Source: Larix kaempferi (lineage: Eukaryota; Streptophyta; Pinopsida; Pinales; Pinaceae). From it: a DNA stretch of 64,000 bases. The stretch covers positions 6,455,001 to 6,519,000 of the forward strand of contig BSBM01000994.1 of the NCBI GenBank assembly GCA_027924585.1, written 5' to 3'. The notes under the pieces were generated by a model, which saw only the letters and a program-made list of their open reading frames with translations, did not search any database and was not told where the DNA came from. Shown piece by piece: positions 19,001-29,246 of this stretch (position 1 is its first letter; each line of letters starts with the position of its first letter). The position numbers and the translations under genes are program-made.

Positions 19001-19658
19001 TTATTTTTCATCTTGCAAGATAAATGAATTTGTTTATGAATGGGGAATTAAGTTGCATTATTCAGCCAATTACTACCCTCAGGGAAACGGATTAGCTGAA
19101 TCCTCAAACAAGAATCTGATTCGAATCCTTAAGAAAACGGTGATAGAAAACCAGAGAAGTTGGCATGTGGCTCTCCCAAATGCCTTATGGGAAGATAGGG
19201 TAACCCCGAAGAATGCTTTAGGTGTCTCCCCTTTCACTCTTGTCTATGGCAAGGAAGCCATACTTCCCCCAAACATCTTGCTGCCATCCTTGCAATTGTC
19301 CCAAGCCTCTCGGGGTTCTGGTAGCCAAGCCTTACAATCCAGGATAAACACCCTGCTTCGACTGGAAGAAGCCCGACACAAAGCTAAAGACCGATTTCAT
19401 CAACACCAGGACATAGTTAAGAGATGGTTCGACAAGAGGAAATCCGGCAAGAGGGACTTTGAAGTTGGGGATTTAGTCCTGAAATGGGACCATAATCACG
19501 AAGGCAAAGGAATGCACACGAAATTTCAACATCTATGGGTAGGCCCGTACCAAATTTCTGCAAAATTGGGCCCATCCACTTATAAATTGACAAATCTCGA
19601 GGGAGAGGAAGTAGCCCTTCCACTCAATGGCCTCGCCCTGAAACAGTACTTCGCGTGA
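16023..19658 (+). CDS. pol: Element B pol: extra RNase H, reverse transcriptase, inactive RNase H, integrase
   Basis: The frame is open from 16023, overlapping gag-pro by 11 nt in the +1 frame; the first ATG is at 16245, inside the first domain, so expression by frameshift or splicing is likelier than initiation there. The first domain (about 16190-16560) is a full RNase H: YFDGS, NNTAEYEAL, GDSEIVVRQV and AADLLA supply D, E, D and D. The RT follows with VDFRNLN and YLDD (426-429, counting from that ATG). The normal gypsy RNase H position (about 560-705) lacks its acidic residues: TFAADD for T-D-A-S, DKHA for E-K-E-A, VPHP for T-D-H. Integrase has a His/Cys finger (Cys 823, 826) and Asp855, Asp916, Glu952 with exact 35-residue spacing. 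No chromodomain is evident. Confidence 0.92.
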   Translation: MRGNYQSETFFHESDKQSDLLHFSRTDEVDCNIVNLVADVDHKETNLVESKDTFWTLYFDGSKTLEGSGAGCVLMDPKKNKYFLSCRLEFDCTNNTAEYEALVHGLKKAIGLSVKYLKVFGDSEIVVRQVRNTIHCLSPHLKGYQAEVWDLIMYFDAFNIKSIPRLQNSAADLLATSASRLVPTNNKCSIELIFRPSIPDNITNFRIFDDDEQIISFLTNEDSFQGAAIDEEEHDDDLMKKEEEKGNFMPKGVRSLEMLFDLQNKFKRPANTKTNSSSMQHELVNLGTETEPKFVNLGKCCSPGERDKFIKLFKQYKDVFAWTYEDLKTYDVHIIQHVIPMKAGVKPFQQQLRRMHPTLEPLIQKELKKLLDAKIIFKVRHSEWVANLVPVRKKSGEIRLCVDFRNLNKASDKDNYPVPSMEQILQMVSGSELFSLLDGFSGYNQVLVAEEDRLKTTFRTKWGTFAYRRMPFGLINAGATFQRAMDIAFRGLGGQCVVVYLDDVTVFSKKREDHVVHLRHIFDRCRKYGISLNPKKSVFAVPEGKLLGHVISKGGVSIDQERVQAINKIPMPHNKKSMQSFMGTINFVRRFVPDFAQIVKPLQQMVKQSTQFKWTDLEKDAFRDIKAAVAKAPSLRSPDFDKDFILYTFAADDSLAAVLTQKVELGDEYPISFMSTGLQGAELNYPVVDKHAYAVFKAVKQFRPYILKNRTKVIVPHPAVRSLFVQKELGERRGNWVTALQEYDLEFKPATIIKGQGLCKLLAGNSTDEEQHWKNEAELNSVEVCHIFTAPQSWYRDLVHYLQQGYLPEHWNSKQRRALRLKSAPYQIIDGILFRKNYDGVLLRCLEKEDANKVVKELHDGPAGGHYSGETTAHKILRAGYYWPTLFRDAHTYARNCDVCQRSTGKLPKAAGPLQPVIISEPFEQWGIDVIGEINPNSSLQHRYILTATDYFTRWTEAIPLRKINEDAVISFLKENIITRFGVPISLVLDNATYFSSCKINEFVYEWGIKLHYSANYYPQGNGLAESSNKNLIRILKKTVIENQRSWHVALPNALWEDRVTPKNALGVSPFTLVYGKEAILPPNILLPSLQLSQASRGSGSQALQSRINTLLRLEEARHKAKDRFHQHQDIVKRWFDKRKSGKRDFEVGDLVLKWDHNHEGKGMHTKFQHLWVGPYQISAKLGPSTYKLTNLEGEEVALPLNGLALKQYFA

Positions 19659-20717
19659 GTCTCCGTGAGACTTCCTGTACATAAATAAAGTTGTCTGTTC
19701 GCTTTCGCTGTTAGCTGTTTTATTTTTCGGCCATGATGTTTCTTGTTTTGTTATTTGATCTTTCCAATAGGTTTTTGTTTTCTGAAGCACCCTTTTTTGT
19801 TGGGTCTCCCGCTGAAGGCAGCTCTCTCAAAGAAAACTTGCAACCCATGAGTCTGGGACCCTGCTCAGTAAACCCGGTCTGCTGTGCTCTCGCTGAAATA
19901 TTCAAGAGGGGGGAAGCCTACCCTGCTAGTCACATTAACCCTGTTCAATAGCAGAGACCCATGGCCATCTTCATTACTATTGTTGGGTTCCACCCACTCT
20001 CACACTTCATAGGCATCTCAAGAAAGGTTACCTAAGTTGGACCCATGGAAAGTGACACCTCTCGAGGACATGGGTTATTGAAATGACTCCATGCTGCTGA
20101 TTTAAAAGCCAAAATGGCCTACATCCAAGAGTCTGTTTTCCAGGGATTCTCGCCTCAATTAAAGCATGGCTGAGATAAAAGCAAAAGGGACATGTAAAAT
20201 CAAGGAGGCTGTCCAAAAGGCCCATCTCAAATTAGGCTCCTCTCCGTCCGTGAAGTTTGATCAAATCAATAAAACCTCTAACTCACACAAAAGGACATTA
20301 TGGATTGAGGATGCCAAATCAAAGATCTGTCCGGAAGAAAATATCCCTGGAAGGCTCAAAACAGCTAAGCTGTCCAAAGTACAAGCATCCCAAAGGTGCC
20401 AGCAGCATGGGAATGAGGAACAAGAACAATAATGTCCATGAGAAAGTGTTGCAGATCCTGTGGAGTCTGGCAGTAGTGACCATTTGAGGGATGACCCTCC
20501 TAAAATGAATCTCATATGCTGGCCCTCTGAGAGTGGTGAAGATGCCTCGGTCAAAGCTCCCCTTTCCCCAAAGGCTAGCAGGAAAAAAGTGCTCGTTTCC
20601 CCGCATGGGTCTAAAATGCTCAGCTGAATAATGCACCCGAGACGGAGGTTTTACTGGGGTTCCGGACTATGTAGAGTATTCTTTTTCAGAGATCTGTGTT
20701 CGCCAGCGACTCGCCAT
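19659..20717 (+). other. Element B 3' untranslated region
   Basis: About 1.06 kb between pol and the 3' LTR, with only short frames (for example 20166-20432, not convincing). AATAAA occurs near 19684. A purine run AAGAGGGGGGAAG lies at about 19905, some 800 bp before the LTR. The bases just before the LTR (GCGACTCGCCAT) are not a polypurine tract, which is unusual. Confidence 0.6.
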
Positions 20718-21037
20718 TGTTGTTGCAGCAACATCCCTCCCCAAAATTTTCTACATGTTGGGGCCCCTCCTGTATTTTTTGTAGAAAGTTTTCTTGAAAA
20801 AGCCATCCCAGCCGCCCGCTCTGTTTTCAGCATAAAATTTTGCTTCCTTGCTGAGCAGCTTGCCGTCAATCCTACCATGTTCTCCCCAGTGAGCCAAAAG
20901 ATAACTTAGTTTTTGCCCAAACGTTTTGGAGTGATCCGGACATAGTCCCGAAGCCGCGGAAGTCAAGCGTCCAACCTTCCCAAAAGGAAGACTTAGGTTT
21001 TCTTTGCCGAAAATAGCGGAAGCCATTAGGTGAGACC

Positions 21038-22138
21038 ACCCGAAACGGCGGGAGCTTTCGCCCAAACCTTCCGCAACCACGGAGAAATTCAAGTTGTTCT
21101 CCCGAAACGGTGGAACAATTCAGCTCTGCCTTCTGAAACGGCGGAAGCCCTTCGGATAAACTCGCCGAAATAACACCAAGGAATTCATCATTTTCTTCCG
21201 AAGTAAAAGACTTATAAAATTTTCAATCGTTGCTTCTGCGGAACGGTTCCAGCTCCGAAACGACTTAGCTCCCGAAACAGCGGAGCCTTTCGTTGAATCC
21301 TTCCGCAACCGCGGAAAGGTTCCGGCTTTCCTCCCGAAACAGCGGGACTCATTCGCCTCAGTCTCCCGAAAAGGACTAAGATTTCCTTCTGATTAGAAGG
21401 TGCGGGAACAAAGGACTTAAAGAATTTTTAGCTTCAACCTTCCGCAACGGCGGGGAGATTGGAGCATCTCTCCCGAAACGGCGGGAGTTTTCGTTGAACC
21501 CTTCCGAAACGGCGGGAGTTTTCGTTGAACCCTTCCGAAACGGCGGAAGCTTTCATAAAATCCTCCCGCAACGGCGGGGAATTCATGAAACCTTTCCGAA
21601 ACGGCGGAAGCCATCTCCATAAGACCCGCGGGGAGGATCCACGATCGCCTTCCGAAACCTTGAAAAGACTTAGAAGTTTCTCAAGAAGCTGTCGCGGAAG
21701 CCTTCAGCTTTTGCTTCCGAAACAGCGGAAGCCTTCGGGCTACCCTTCCGAAACAGCGGAAGCCAATTGCTTACCCCGACCGGCAAAAGGACTCCGAAAC
21801 GATCCCGGGTGAATTTGCGGAAAATATAAGTTTTGCTTCCGAAACGGCGGAAGCCATTCCCAAAAGCTTTCCGAAACTAGCGGGAGCCGTAGCCAAAAAA
21901 CTTTCCGAAAATCAACGAGACTTTGAAGTTTTGGTTCACGGAAGCTTTCGCAAAAGTCTTCCGAAAATACCGGGAGCATTCGCTATACCGTTCCGAAAGG
22001 GCGGAAGCTTTGGCGTTACCCGTCCGCTACGCGACAGACTCTCGCGGAAGTCTTCGCGTTTCCTTTCCGCTTTAAGCCCCGAAACGTCGGAAGCTTTCAT
22101 CGAATCCTTCCGCAACGGCGGATGCAATTCACGAACTG
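21038..22138. repeat. CTTCCG...CGGAAG palindrome array (3' LTR copy)
   Basis: Second copy of the array at 6865-7965. At least two of the few LTR differences fall in it as C-to-T or G-to-T changes (near 21111, 21134 and 22050). Confidence 0.85.
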
Positions 22139-22260
22139 GCCCCGCAAGTGGCGGTCGCACGGAAACCGAGGTGCTTTGACGTGACCGCTACGCGCGGCGA
22201 ATTTAAACCCCGTTTTAACCACGCCACCTACCCAATTAAATGCTCACACGTGCCATTCCT

Positions 22261-22269
22261 TATAAAATA
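22261..22269 (+). promoter_or_regulatory. TATA box P1 of element B 3' LTR
   Basis: Same TATAAAATA as at 8088. In the 3' LTR it could drive the local copy of the 1075-codon ORF without the rest of the element. Confidence 0.55.
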
Positions 22270-22473
22270 CCGTGGGGGGGCTCGACCAATACACCATTGT
22301 TTTGAACCGGCCAGCGACGTGTGATACCGTGCAAATCGCTCCAGCTCACCTCGCGCCTCCGTGCTCGCAGCCACCTTGCTCAAGCAATCCCCACGGTGCC
22401 AGGTAGGATCTTCACCTTGTTTTTCACTACTGAGCTGTCCTTTTGGGGAAATTATTGGGTTTTAGTGGGATTG

Positions 22474-22515
22474 TGACGGGCAAAACACCCGTCAAGGGCT
22501 ATGTTTTGCCCGTCA
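22474..22515 (+). other. Perfect 14-bp stem-loop (3' LTR copy)
   Basis: Unchanged copy of the hairpin at 8301-8342. Confidence 0.75.
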
Positions 22516-23241
22516 GGTACAGTGAACGGAGTTTTCGTTTCACATAATCGTCGTGGGCCTTCGTAAAACGTATATCTTATGTTGATGGGTGCGGGCAGTT
22601 AACCATGCCTTATGTTGAATTTAAACCCCGGGCCGCGCCCCTCGTCGTGGGTTAAGTTATCGAAACCCTGTGGGCTTTCCATATCCCTGACCGTGAACCC
22701 TGGGCCCTTTTCCATAAACCCCAGTCCCTACACGCGAAGCCGAAACCCGTAAGCGGTTAAGCCACGAGAGCCAAAACTTGAAGCCGCCCTAGCTCTCCCT
22801 GTCAGTTTGTCCCCGGCGCCGTTACCTTCGCTCAGACCAAAGCCTCCCATAGTGACTCGGCAAGTGGCCGCGCGTGACGATAGCATCCATAGCCCTCACC
22901 GAGTCAACCCGCCTCTTCCCCGCCTTCGACCTCTCCAACCGCAGCCATAGCGAAGGACTTCTCCTTCCGCGAAGCGGAACCGGAGGCCGATTGCTTCCGC
23001 GAATCACCTATCGGTCCAATAAAACCAATAGCGTCCGCAACATAGCTTATCCCACACTCATCTTTTACGAGCTTCAAGTGTTTCAATGTGTGTCTTATAA
23101 TTGAAATAATGTTTTACTTCCTAAATACATGCTTCATTGATTTATCTCATTAAAACAATTGTTGCTCTCTGCTGAAACCATACAACCTGTGGCTCAAACT
23201 CATGATGAATTGTATATGGATGTTATCAGGGATAATTCAAG

Positions 23242-26200
23242 ATGCCAAAACCCAGTAAGAAGAAGGCGAAGATGACAGAAAAGAAACCTGTCCCTCCTAA
23301 GATTGAAACCTCGCTCCAGGACACTAGGTGCACCACAGGTGTCCCTCCGGAAATCAGATGGGGAGACATCCACAGAATGATCCGGGACCAAGAAATCCCA
23401 GATATGCTGCTAGAGGAAGCACCAATCTATCGAAATATCAGAGCCTCAGGCATAACTAAGGCCGCTACCCGCCCTGAGCTGTTCCCCTGCGCTGAAGTCA
23501 TCGGATGGATACTCCAACATGCCGATGCTGAAGGAAGAGTGATAAATGATAGCGGGAACATGGCTATCGCCTCATTTCAACCCGCATATCTGACGGCAGC
23601 CTACAGGTTTCCCCGTGTCCAGCAAGCTCTGACTGATGAGTGGTTAAGCCAGATGAACAATGTCGAGATGGCCAAGAAGCTACTAGTGCAAGGGAAACAT
23701 TTGAGGAAGAAAGGGAGTGAGGAGTATGACGTACAGAATCTAAGAGCTCCTTATAGATTAATCGCCCTGATGCTGTGTAGAATCTTCGGCATGCCCGATG
23801 GCACAGTATACAAGATTCAGTGGGTCCCTATTATTCACTATGTGGCATTTCAGGGGACAGTTTTTGACTGGGCCACTATCTTGTCAGATAGCCTGGCCTC
23901 AATGATAAGTGCTGCTAAGCCCGGGCTGGCCTCGAAGAAGGCTGAATTCTTCATGTCTTCGTACCTGATAGACTGTATCTTGGCCAAGATAGAGTTCCCC
24001 GGATTGGGGTGTACATGGGATAGGACCACAGCCCCGGTCTACATCGCATTCAAGATGTTGTGGGCTCAGAATTACAAGCCCAGCTACAAACTCATCTGTG
24101 AGGGTTTCATCATGCCCCTATACGAGAAAATATTCAAGGAAGAACCAAGTTGCCTGTCACAAAACGCTTTGGAAGTCCTCGAGGATTATGGGGACTTCTA
24201 CTTTTCAGAACAAGGCACCTACTTGAGAATGTTTGGAGGGACTAAGCCCCCATACATATTGCCGCAGTATGCCACAGACTATGTGGTACTCAAGGAAGCA
24301 GTGAGACAACTCTTCTTGGATGGGATTGGAGCATTCCTCCACAAGCTACACAAGGCTTCCTTTCCCCCCTTACCTTTCTGCATAGGTACTTACAAGTTTT
24401 CAGGGGTGGCCTCTGCCGACGAATTTGTTCAAGAATTGAAGGCCTTCCATTTCGGTGAAGTCATCTTCCACAGGAACGACAGAAAGGGTAAAGTGGCCGA
24501 GCATTGCAAGGGGAACTATGCTAACTTCGAATACTCCCACTACCCCAATGCCGAGGAGGAAGCATTCAGAGGCATCAGCAATATGACTGAGCTACGGATC
24601 TGTCACCAAAGTACTGGAGCGAGCTCTAGCTCAACCAAAGCCCAGAAGACTATCCAGCAAAAGGAGAGAGAAGCCAAGGATGCCCGAGCTCAGGAAGAGC
24701 TCAGGTTAAGAGAAGAGGCAAGGTTACAAAAGGAAGTCGAGGAAGCAAGGAAGCAGCAGGACGCTGAAAATGAGAGACTGCGGAAGGAGGCTGAAGAAGC
24801 CCAAAAGCAGAAAGAAGCAGAAATTGAGCAAGCTGAAGCAAGGAAGAAAGCGGAGGAAGAATTGAAGGCAAGAGAAGATGCCCAGGTAGGTGGGTCCGGT
24901 GCGCAGGACATGGAGATAGACACCTCTCAGGCAGGTGGCTCTAGTACCCAAAGGGAAGGGACAGACCCCGCTCAGGAAGTCCGGACCCCACCTATGGAAG
25001 AAGACATAGACATCATAAACCGACCAATTGTACCGTACACTCCATCTGGGAAGCGTACGGTGTCCAAATGGAATGAGTTTGTCTATGACAAGAAAAGAAA
25101 AACAATGGTCCTCCAATCAGAAGAAAGGATTAAAAGTCCTTTCCATGACGACATAGTTACCCACCGAGAGGTCGCTGTCATGCAGAACACAGATGCGGAT
25201 CCCATTGCCATGGCCTCCGCAGTTATAGCGACAGCACAAGCATCATTTGCCAATGTAGGGGTGATAGTCAAAGAAAATATATTGACAAAGAAAAGAGCAC
25301 GTACCCTGCAGCGAAACGTGGCTAATGAGCAAGCTCAAAGAGACCTGGCAGTGAACAAGTATAATTGCTTGTACGCTGAGCACAAGGAGTTGGCAAACAA
25401 GTACAGCTACCTGGAGGAGGAAAAGGACCAGCTAGCACTCCAAATAATGATTGCAGAAGCAGAGAAGAGTGGAGCAGAAGAAAAGGCTTCCCAGCTAGAA
25501 ACAGACAAGCAGGCATTAGCTGAGCGTTTAGAGCAAGCGGAAAGCAGAACCTTGGACATGTCCCCCTTCCACGAGCTGTCGTGCAATATACTACAGCAAG
25601 TGCATGGCTCTCAAGAGCTAATCACTGATGAGGTGTGCAAACTCAAGGCCATGACGGTTAGGCTAAAGGAGGTGAATGCGGAAGCCCACAGGCTCAAGGC
25701 TAAGAATACCCGTGTCAAAGCAAATGTCATAAGTCAGATGGCATGGAGAGAAGGGAAAGGAGGTTTCCCCCCGCATCTTCCTTTCAAGACCGTGGAAGAT
25801 TTTAATGAAGATATAGCCTTGTTGGAGTTTGGCCGGAACTGTGCCAATAAGCTGATGGCCAGTGTGCAGAAGACCACAGATAGAATCAACAACCTGTACC
25901 AAAAGCTCAAAGGAGTCCATGATAACTGCTCATTAAGTTTCCCTCAGACCCTAGAAGACTTCCCGGGAAAAGAGCAGCGGTTATCTCAACTGAAAGAAGA
26001 GCTAGGCGTCCAGATGGAGTATGTGAAAAGCATTGATGTCCTTGCCATAGATGATCTCCAACATTACATCGGTTCATCAACACTTCACAACCATCTGCTG
26101 AAGGAAACATATCAAGTTGCTGAAGCAGAAGTACAAAGCATTAAAATAGAGCTCGGGAAGAATATAACTTCTCAGAAAATCCTGTTTCCTGCTGCAGCAA

Positions 26201-26469
26201 ACATAATCATAAGGGATACAGGTGTGTGGCACAGTTACATAGAAGAGGAGGTCAGGAAAGCTGCAACAGCAGCAGAAGCATCAGTAGACCCGGCAGCCCC
26301 TCTCCCAGCAGTCTCTTCCCCAACAATGGCAGAAATTCTGGCCAGTCCCATTCCCCCTTCCCAATTAGGAGCAGCATCAGCAGGGGAGTCGAGGACCTCT
26401 TCCCAGGCAGCATCAGTGACCATCAACTTGGGCGACCCTTTGCCAGGAGAAGCTCACGCACAGGAATGA
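23242..26469 (+). CDS. LTR-encoded 1075-aa protein of unknown function (3' LTR copy)
   Basis: Same length and start as the copy at 9069-12296, with no stops. Five nucleotide differences were seen: two silent changes (near 23313 and 23832), Ser815 to Ala, and a two-base change giving Asp1056 to Ala. Domain layout is identical: basic N-terminus, globular region, two coiled coils and a low-complexity tail. With its own upstream TATA box, this copy could be expressed separately from gag-pol. Its function is unknown. Confidence 0.85.
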   Translation: MPKPSKKKAKMTEKKPVPPKIETSLQDTRCTTGVPPEIRWGDIHRMIRDQEIPDMLLEEAPIYRNIRASGITKAATRPELFPCAEVIGWILQHADAEGRVINDSGNMAIASFQPAYLTAAYRFPRVQQALTDEWLSQMNNVEMAKKLLVQGKHLRKKGSEEYDVQNLRAPYRLIALMLCRIFGMPDGTVYKIQWVPIIHYVAFQGTVFDWATILSDSLASMISAAKPGLASKKAEFFMSSYLIDCILAKIEFPGLGCTWDRTTAPVYIAFKMLWAQNYKPSYKLICEGFIMPLYEKIFKEEPSCLSQNALEVLEDYGDFYFSEQGTYLRMFGGTKPPYILPQYATDYVVLKEAVRQLFLDGIGAFLHKLHKASFPPLPFCIGTYKFSGVASADEFVQELKAFHFGEVIFHRNDRKGKVAEHCKGNYANFEYSHYPNAEEEAFRGISNMTELRICHQSTGASSSSTKAQKTIQQKEREAKDARAQEELRLREEARLQKEVEEARKQQDAENERLRKEAEEAQKQKEAEIEQAEARKKAEEELKAREDAQVGGSGAQDMEIDTSQAGGSSTQREGTDPAQEVRTPPMEEDIDIINRPIVPYTPSGKRTVSKWNEFVYDKKRKTMVLQSEERIKSPFHDDIVTHREVAVMQNTDADPIAMASAVIATAQASFANVGVIVKENILTKKRARTLQRNVANEQAQRDLAVNKYNCLYAEHKELANKYSYLEEEKDQLALQIMIAEAEKSGAEEKASQLETDKQALAERLEQAESRTLDMSPFHELSCNILQQVHGSQELITDEVCKLKAMTVRLKEVNAEAHRLKAKNTRVKANVISQMAWREGKGGFPPHLPFKTVEDFNEDIALLEFGRNCANKLMASVQKTTDRINNLYQKLKGVHDNCSLSFPQTLEDFPGKEQRLSQLKEELGVQMEYVKSIDVLAIDDLQHYIGSSTLHNHLLKETYQVAEAEVQSIKIELGKNITSQKILFPAAANIIIRDTGVWHSYIEEEVRKAATAAEASVDPAAPLPAVSSPTMAEILASPIPPSQLGAASAGESRTSSQAASVTINLGDPLPGEAHAQE

Positions 26470-26709
26470 AGAAGCTGAATTCAGTGAGCCACTCTTTTCA
26501 GCCAGACACGTGCCCAGCAGGGAACGCTTTGAGTTTAGCAAATTTTCTGTTATATGTAAGGCGTAAGCTGTGGGACAGCTGTCCCTATTCTTTTTGTCAA
26601 AATATTTTGTAAATGAAGTGACCATTTTTTGGTGATCGATTATATTAGAAATCCCTGTAAATGACAGGTGGGGGATGCTAGGTGTCAGCCCAGAGGGAAA
26701 ATTTGTAAC

Positions 26710-26718
26710 TATAAATAG
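26710..26718 (+). promoter_or_regulatory. TATA box P2 of element B 3' LTR
   Basis: TATAAATAG, identical to 12537-12545. It could direct readout transcription into element A sequence downstream. Confidence 0.5.
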
Positions 26719-28084
26719 AAGCTAGGAAAGATTAGGCAAGGACTTTTTGCAGGGAATGAAAATTTTGGGCAAATGATATAAGCTATCTTGTATCGGCTCC
26801 GTAAATTGAAATTTTCTAATAGAAGCCACAGGAGATGGACGTTTTGCTTGGAATGTTGGGTTGCTTTATGTTGGACTATTCTAATGACTGCAATTCTGCA
26901 ATGTGAGATCATTCTTAACTTCTGAATTATTTCTTTGTATTAATGATTTTGCTCTTATCTATGCATGCGTTCTCTCTATTTCATGGACAATGAATGCGTT
27001 CCATATTAAATCAGGAGCTACCTGCTGATACTTTTACCATTGCTGTAGATTTTTTCTTCTAGAACGAATGGCTAACTGTTCTTTCTTCAGGATAATTCGT
27101 ATGGCTCATTGTTCATGCTTTTAATTGCTCCTTGCAGGGATCTTTTAGTTTAATTCCAGATCTGTTTCTTTATCCTTGTTACTTAGATCAAACCATTTGA
27201 TTTCTTCGGTTCATAAGCAATAGATGCGTTCTGTGAATTTCATTGTAGATTTGTTTCCTTATCCTGTAGTTTCCCTCTGTCTTTTTCTGAGCAATAGATG
27301 CGTTCCATTTTGAATGAGAAGCTATCTTCTCAAGATCCTCATCTCGCTGTAGCTTTGACCGTGAGAAATAATAGCTATCTGTTCGTTGCTTATGATATCT
27401 GTTACAGCTGATTGCTCTCCCCTTAAGCGTGTTCCCCTGCAGGGATAGATAGAAGTGTTTCTGTTTCTAGATTTAGATCTGTTTCAATGGCATCTAGATT
27501 AAGTATAATTTAGGCACATGCATCTCATATAAAACACATAAAAAACAAAAAGAAAGGTGGGTCGGGCCATAACCGGTAAAATCGGATTTAAAGTCCAAAA
27601 CCACGGTTGCCGGAACCGCTAACCGGACGGATTCCCTACACCAAACGGGAGACAGTCTAATTGGGACCGTCTCTCGGGGAGAATCCCTTTCTGATTGATG
27701 CTACGATATCCGAGGCATCAACAATACTGTTACTAGGGTGATAAGACAATTCTAACATTAATCAAGATTGTACTAATGAAGACAAACACATCATGAACGT
27801 AATCATGAATTAGATTTCAAGACATACCTGAGCCTCCTTAAGTCATACCTGTCGAGACTTCTTGTAGTCTTCTTATGTAAGGCCTTAGCCTCAACTCCCC
27901 CTGAAACTTGATCTGGAGCTTGATTTGGGTTTTCTAGAGAAACCCTAAAAAATTCAATCTTTGACTTTCACACTTCTGAATGGATGAAAGAATATGTCTT
28001 GCTGAGCTGATCAAACTAGCATACTTCAATTTTGGAATTTCCAAAATTTGACCCCTCAAAATTGTCTTTGAAACTTCTGGATCT

Positions 28085-28390
28085 TCTGGACAGGATCCTG
28101 AACTAGAGTTTGATGAAGCCCACCCTTCTGCCCAAACAAAAGGTTCGATCCAAGGCTCTAAACTCTTATTTTTCTTAGGAGCTTCCAGCCGTGGTTACAG
28201 ACTTCAAAAATTCCCATTTTTTACAGAAGCCCTAATTTTCCACTTTTCTGATCAAAGTCCCGAACTAGGGTTTGATCAATCCCGGCCTTCTGCCCAACCA
28301 AAAAATCTGATATTGGTCTCTAAATTTCTATTTTGATGAGTAGCATTCAGTCGTGGTCTCCGTTTACAAAAATTCCAACTTTCTTCAAAG
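28085..28390. repeat. Diverged 161-bp direct duplication
   Basis: Two units share CGAACTAGGGTTTGATCAA-like starts (near 28100 and 28262), CTTCTGCCCAA, and CCGTGGTTAC or TCGTGGTCTC segments. They are clearly homologous but diverged. Confidence 0.65.
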
Positions 28391-28489
28391 CCCTAAATTC
28401 CGGAAGCCATGAATGAAGGTACTCAAAAATAATTCTGTTTTGACAGAAATATGTACCTGATTGTTTCTGGTGTAACTCCACACTTTTCA

Positions 28490-28890
28490 ATCCACAGGGT
28501 CTGAAAAATCTTTTTGAGATAGCCTGACCTGTCATCTTTCCATCCTGATAGGTCTGACCTCAATTGGATTCTCTGAGAGAGAGTTATGTCAAATGTCACA
28601 ACGTGACCTGTTTTGGGATAAAACAGAAGAGCGAACTTGTACGGCGTGACACGTGTCACTGTTTGAACTTCGGCCTCTAAAAAACTTTCTTGAGGTAGAT
28701 CGGCTTGTTATATTTCCATCTTGACAGGTCTGACCTCAATTGGACTCTCTGAGAGAGAGTTATGCCAAGTGTCGCAACATGAGCTGTTTATGGGATAATA
28801 CAGGAGAGCGAACTTGTACGGAGTGCCACCTGTCACTGGTTCAACTTCGGCCTCTGAAAAAGTTTTCTGAGCTAGTACAGACTGTGTACT
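28490..28890. repeat. Direct duplication of about 176 bp
   Basis: Both units contain GGTCTGACCTCAATTGGA (28551 and 28727), CTCTGAGAGAGAGTTATG and GAGCGAACTTGTACGG. They are about 85-90% alike by eye. Confidence 0.75.
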
Positions 28891-29234
28891 ACCTGTCACT
28901 TTTTACGAAATTTCATTTGTAGCTTCCTAGCCCAAGATATGACCTTTTTCCCAAGGTCACCTGATTTTGACTCAGATCTGGAAGAGGCAGAAACCCTATA
29001 TTGTACAGATCATAAATCACAAAGTACAACGAATTAGAGGTTGTCCTTTGGACACAAGGTACCTGGAGATTTAATCTTCGTCCTGTAACAATTGCAGATC
29101 CGAAAACTTCTCCAAAACGGATTTATAGCGAAAGTGCTACAATGACTGGTTTTTGCTATGTAAAACCCTATCCTTCAAATTGTCGTAAGTAAAGCAAGTG
29201 TCGTTAGTGCCATACCTTGTCTTCCTTCAGGTTA

Positions 29235-29246
29235 GCTCTGATACCA
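29235..29246 (-). other. Primer binding site of element A (tRNA-iMet)
   Basis: The minus strand reads TGGTATCAGAGC directly after the 5' LTR. This sets the element's orientation. Confidence 0.92.

Larger units (their letters stand above)
6545..27723 (+). mobile_element. Element B: giant Tat/Ogre-like Ty3/gypsy retrotransposon, intact
   Basis: A 21,179-bp element with two 7006-bp LTRs (6545-13550 and 20718-27723) and a perfect target duplication ATACT (6540-6544, 27724-27728). The LTRs begin TGTTGTTGCAGC and end GGCATCAACA, and I could see only about twelve differences between them (about 99.8% identical). The primer site TGGCGCTAGAAGGAGGGC follows the 5' LTR. The internal region carries intact gag-protease (13583-16033) and pol (16023-19658) frames. 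A second RNase H domain and giant LTRs place it near the Tat branch (Ogre, Retand and relatives). Each LTR contains a 1075-codon ORF. All coding frames are uninterrupted, so this is a recent insertion. Confidence 0.95.
20718..27723 (+). repeat. Element B 3' LTR (7006 bp)
   Basis: It is colinear with 6545-13550 at an offset of 14173 and has the same length. The differences I could see are about twelve substitutions, five of them in the ORF. ATACT target duplication follows at 27724-27728. Confidence 0.96.
27729..29234 (-). other. Element A leader region, noncoding in appearance
   Basis: This is the part of element A between its primer site and the element B insertion, read on minus. I see no gag. 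It contains two internal tandem duplications, listed separately. The absence of gag from this position suggests a nonautonomous copia derivative. Confidence 0.6.

Noticed and set aside
20166-20432. 88-codon basic frame in the element B 3' region
   Set aside because: It is short, has no recognisable domain, and overlaps equally long frames on both strands.
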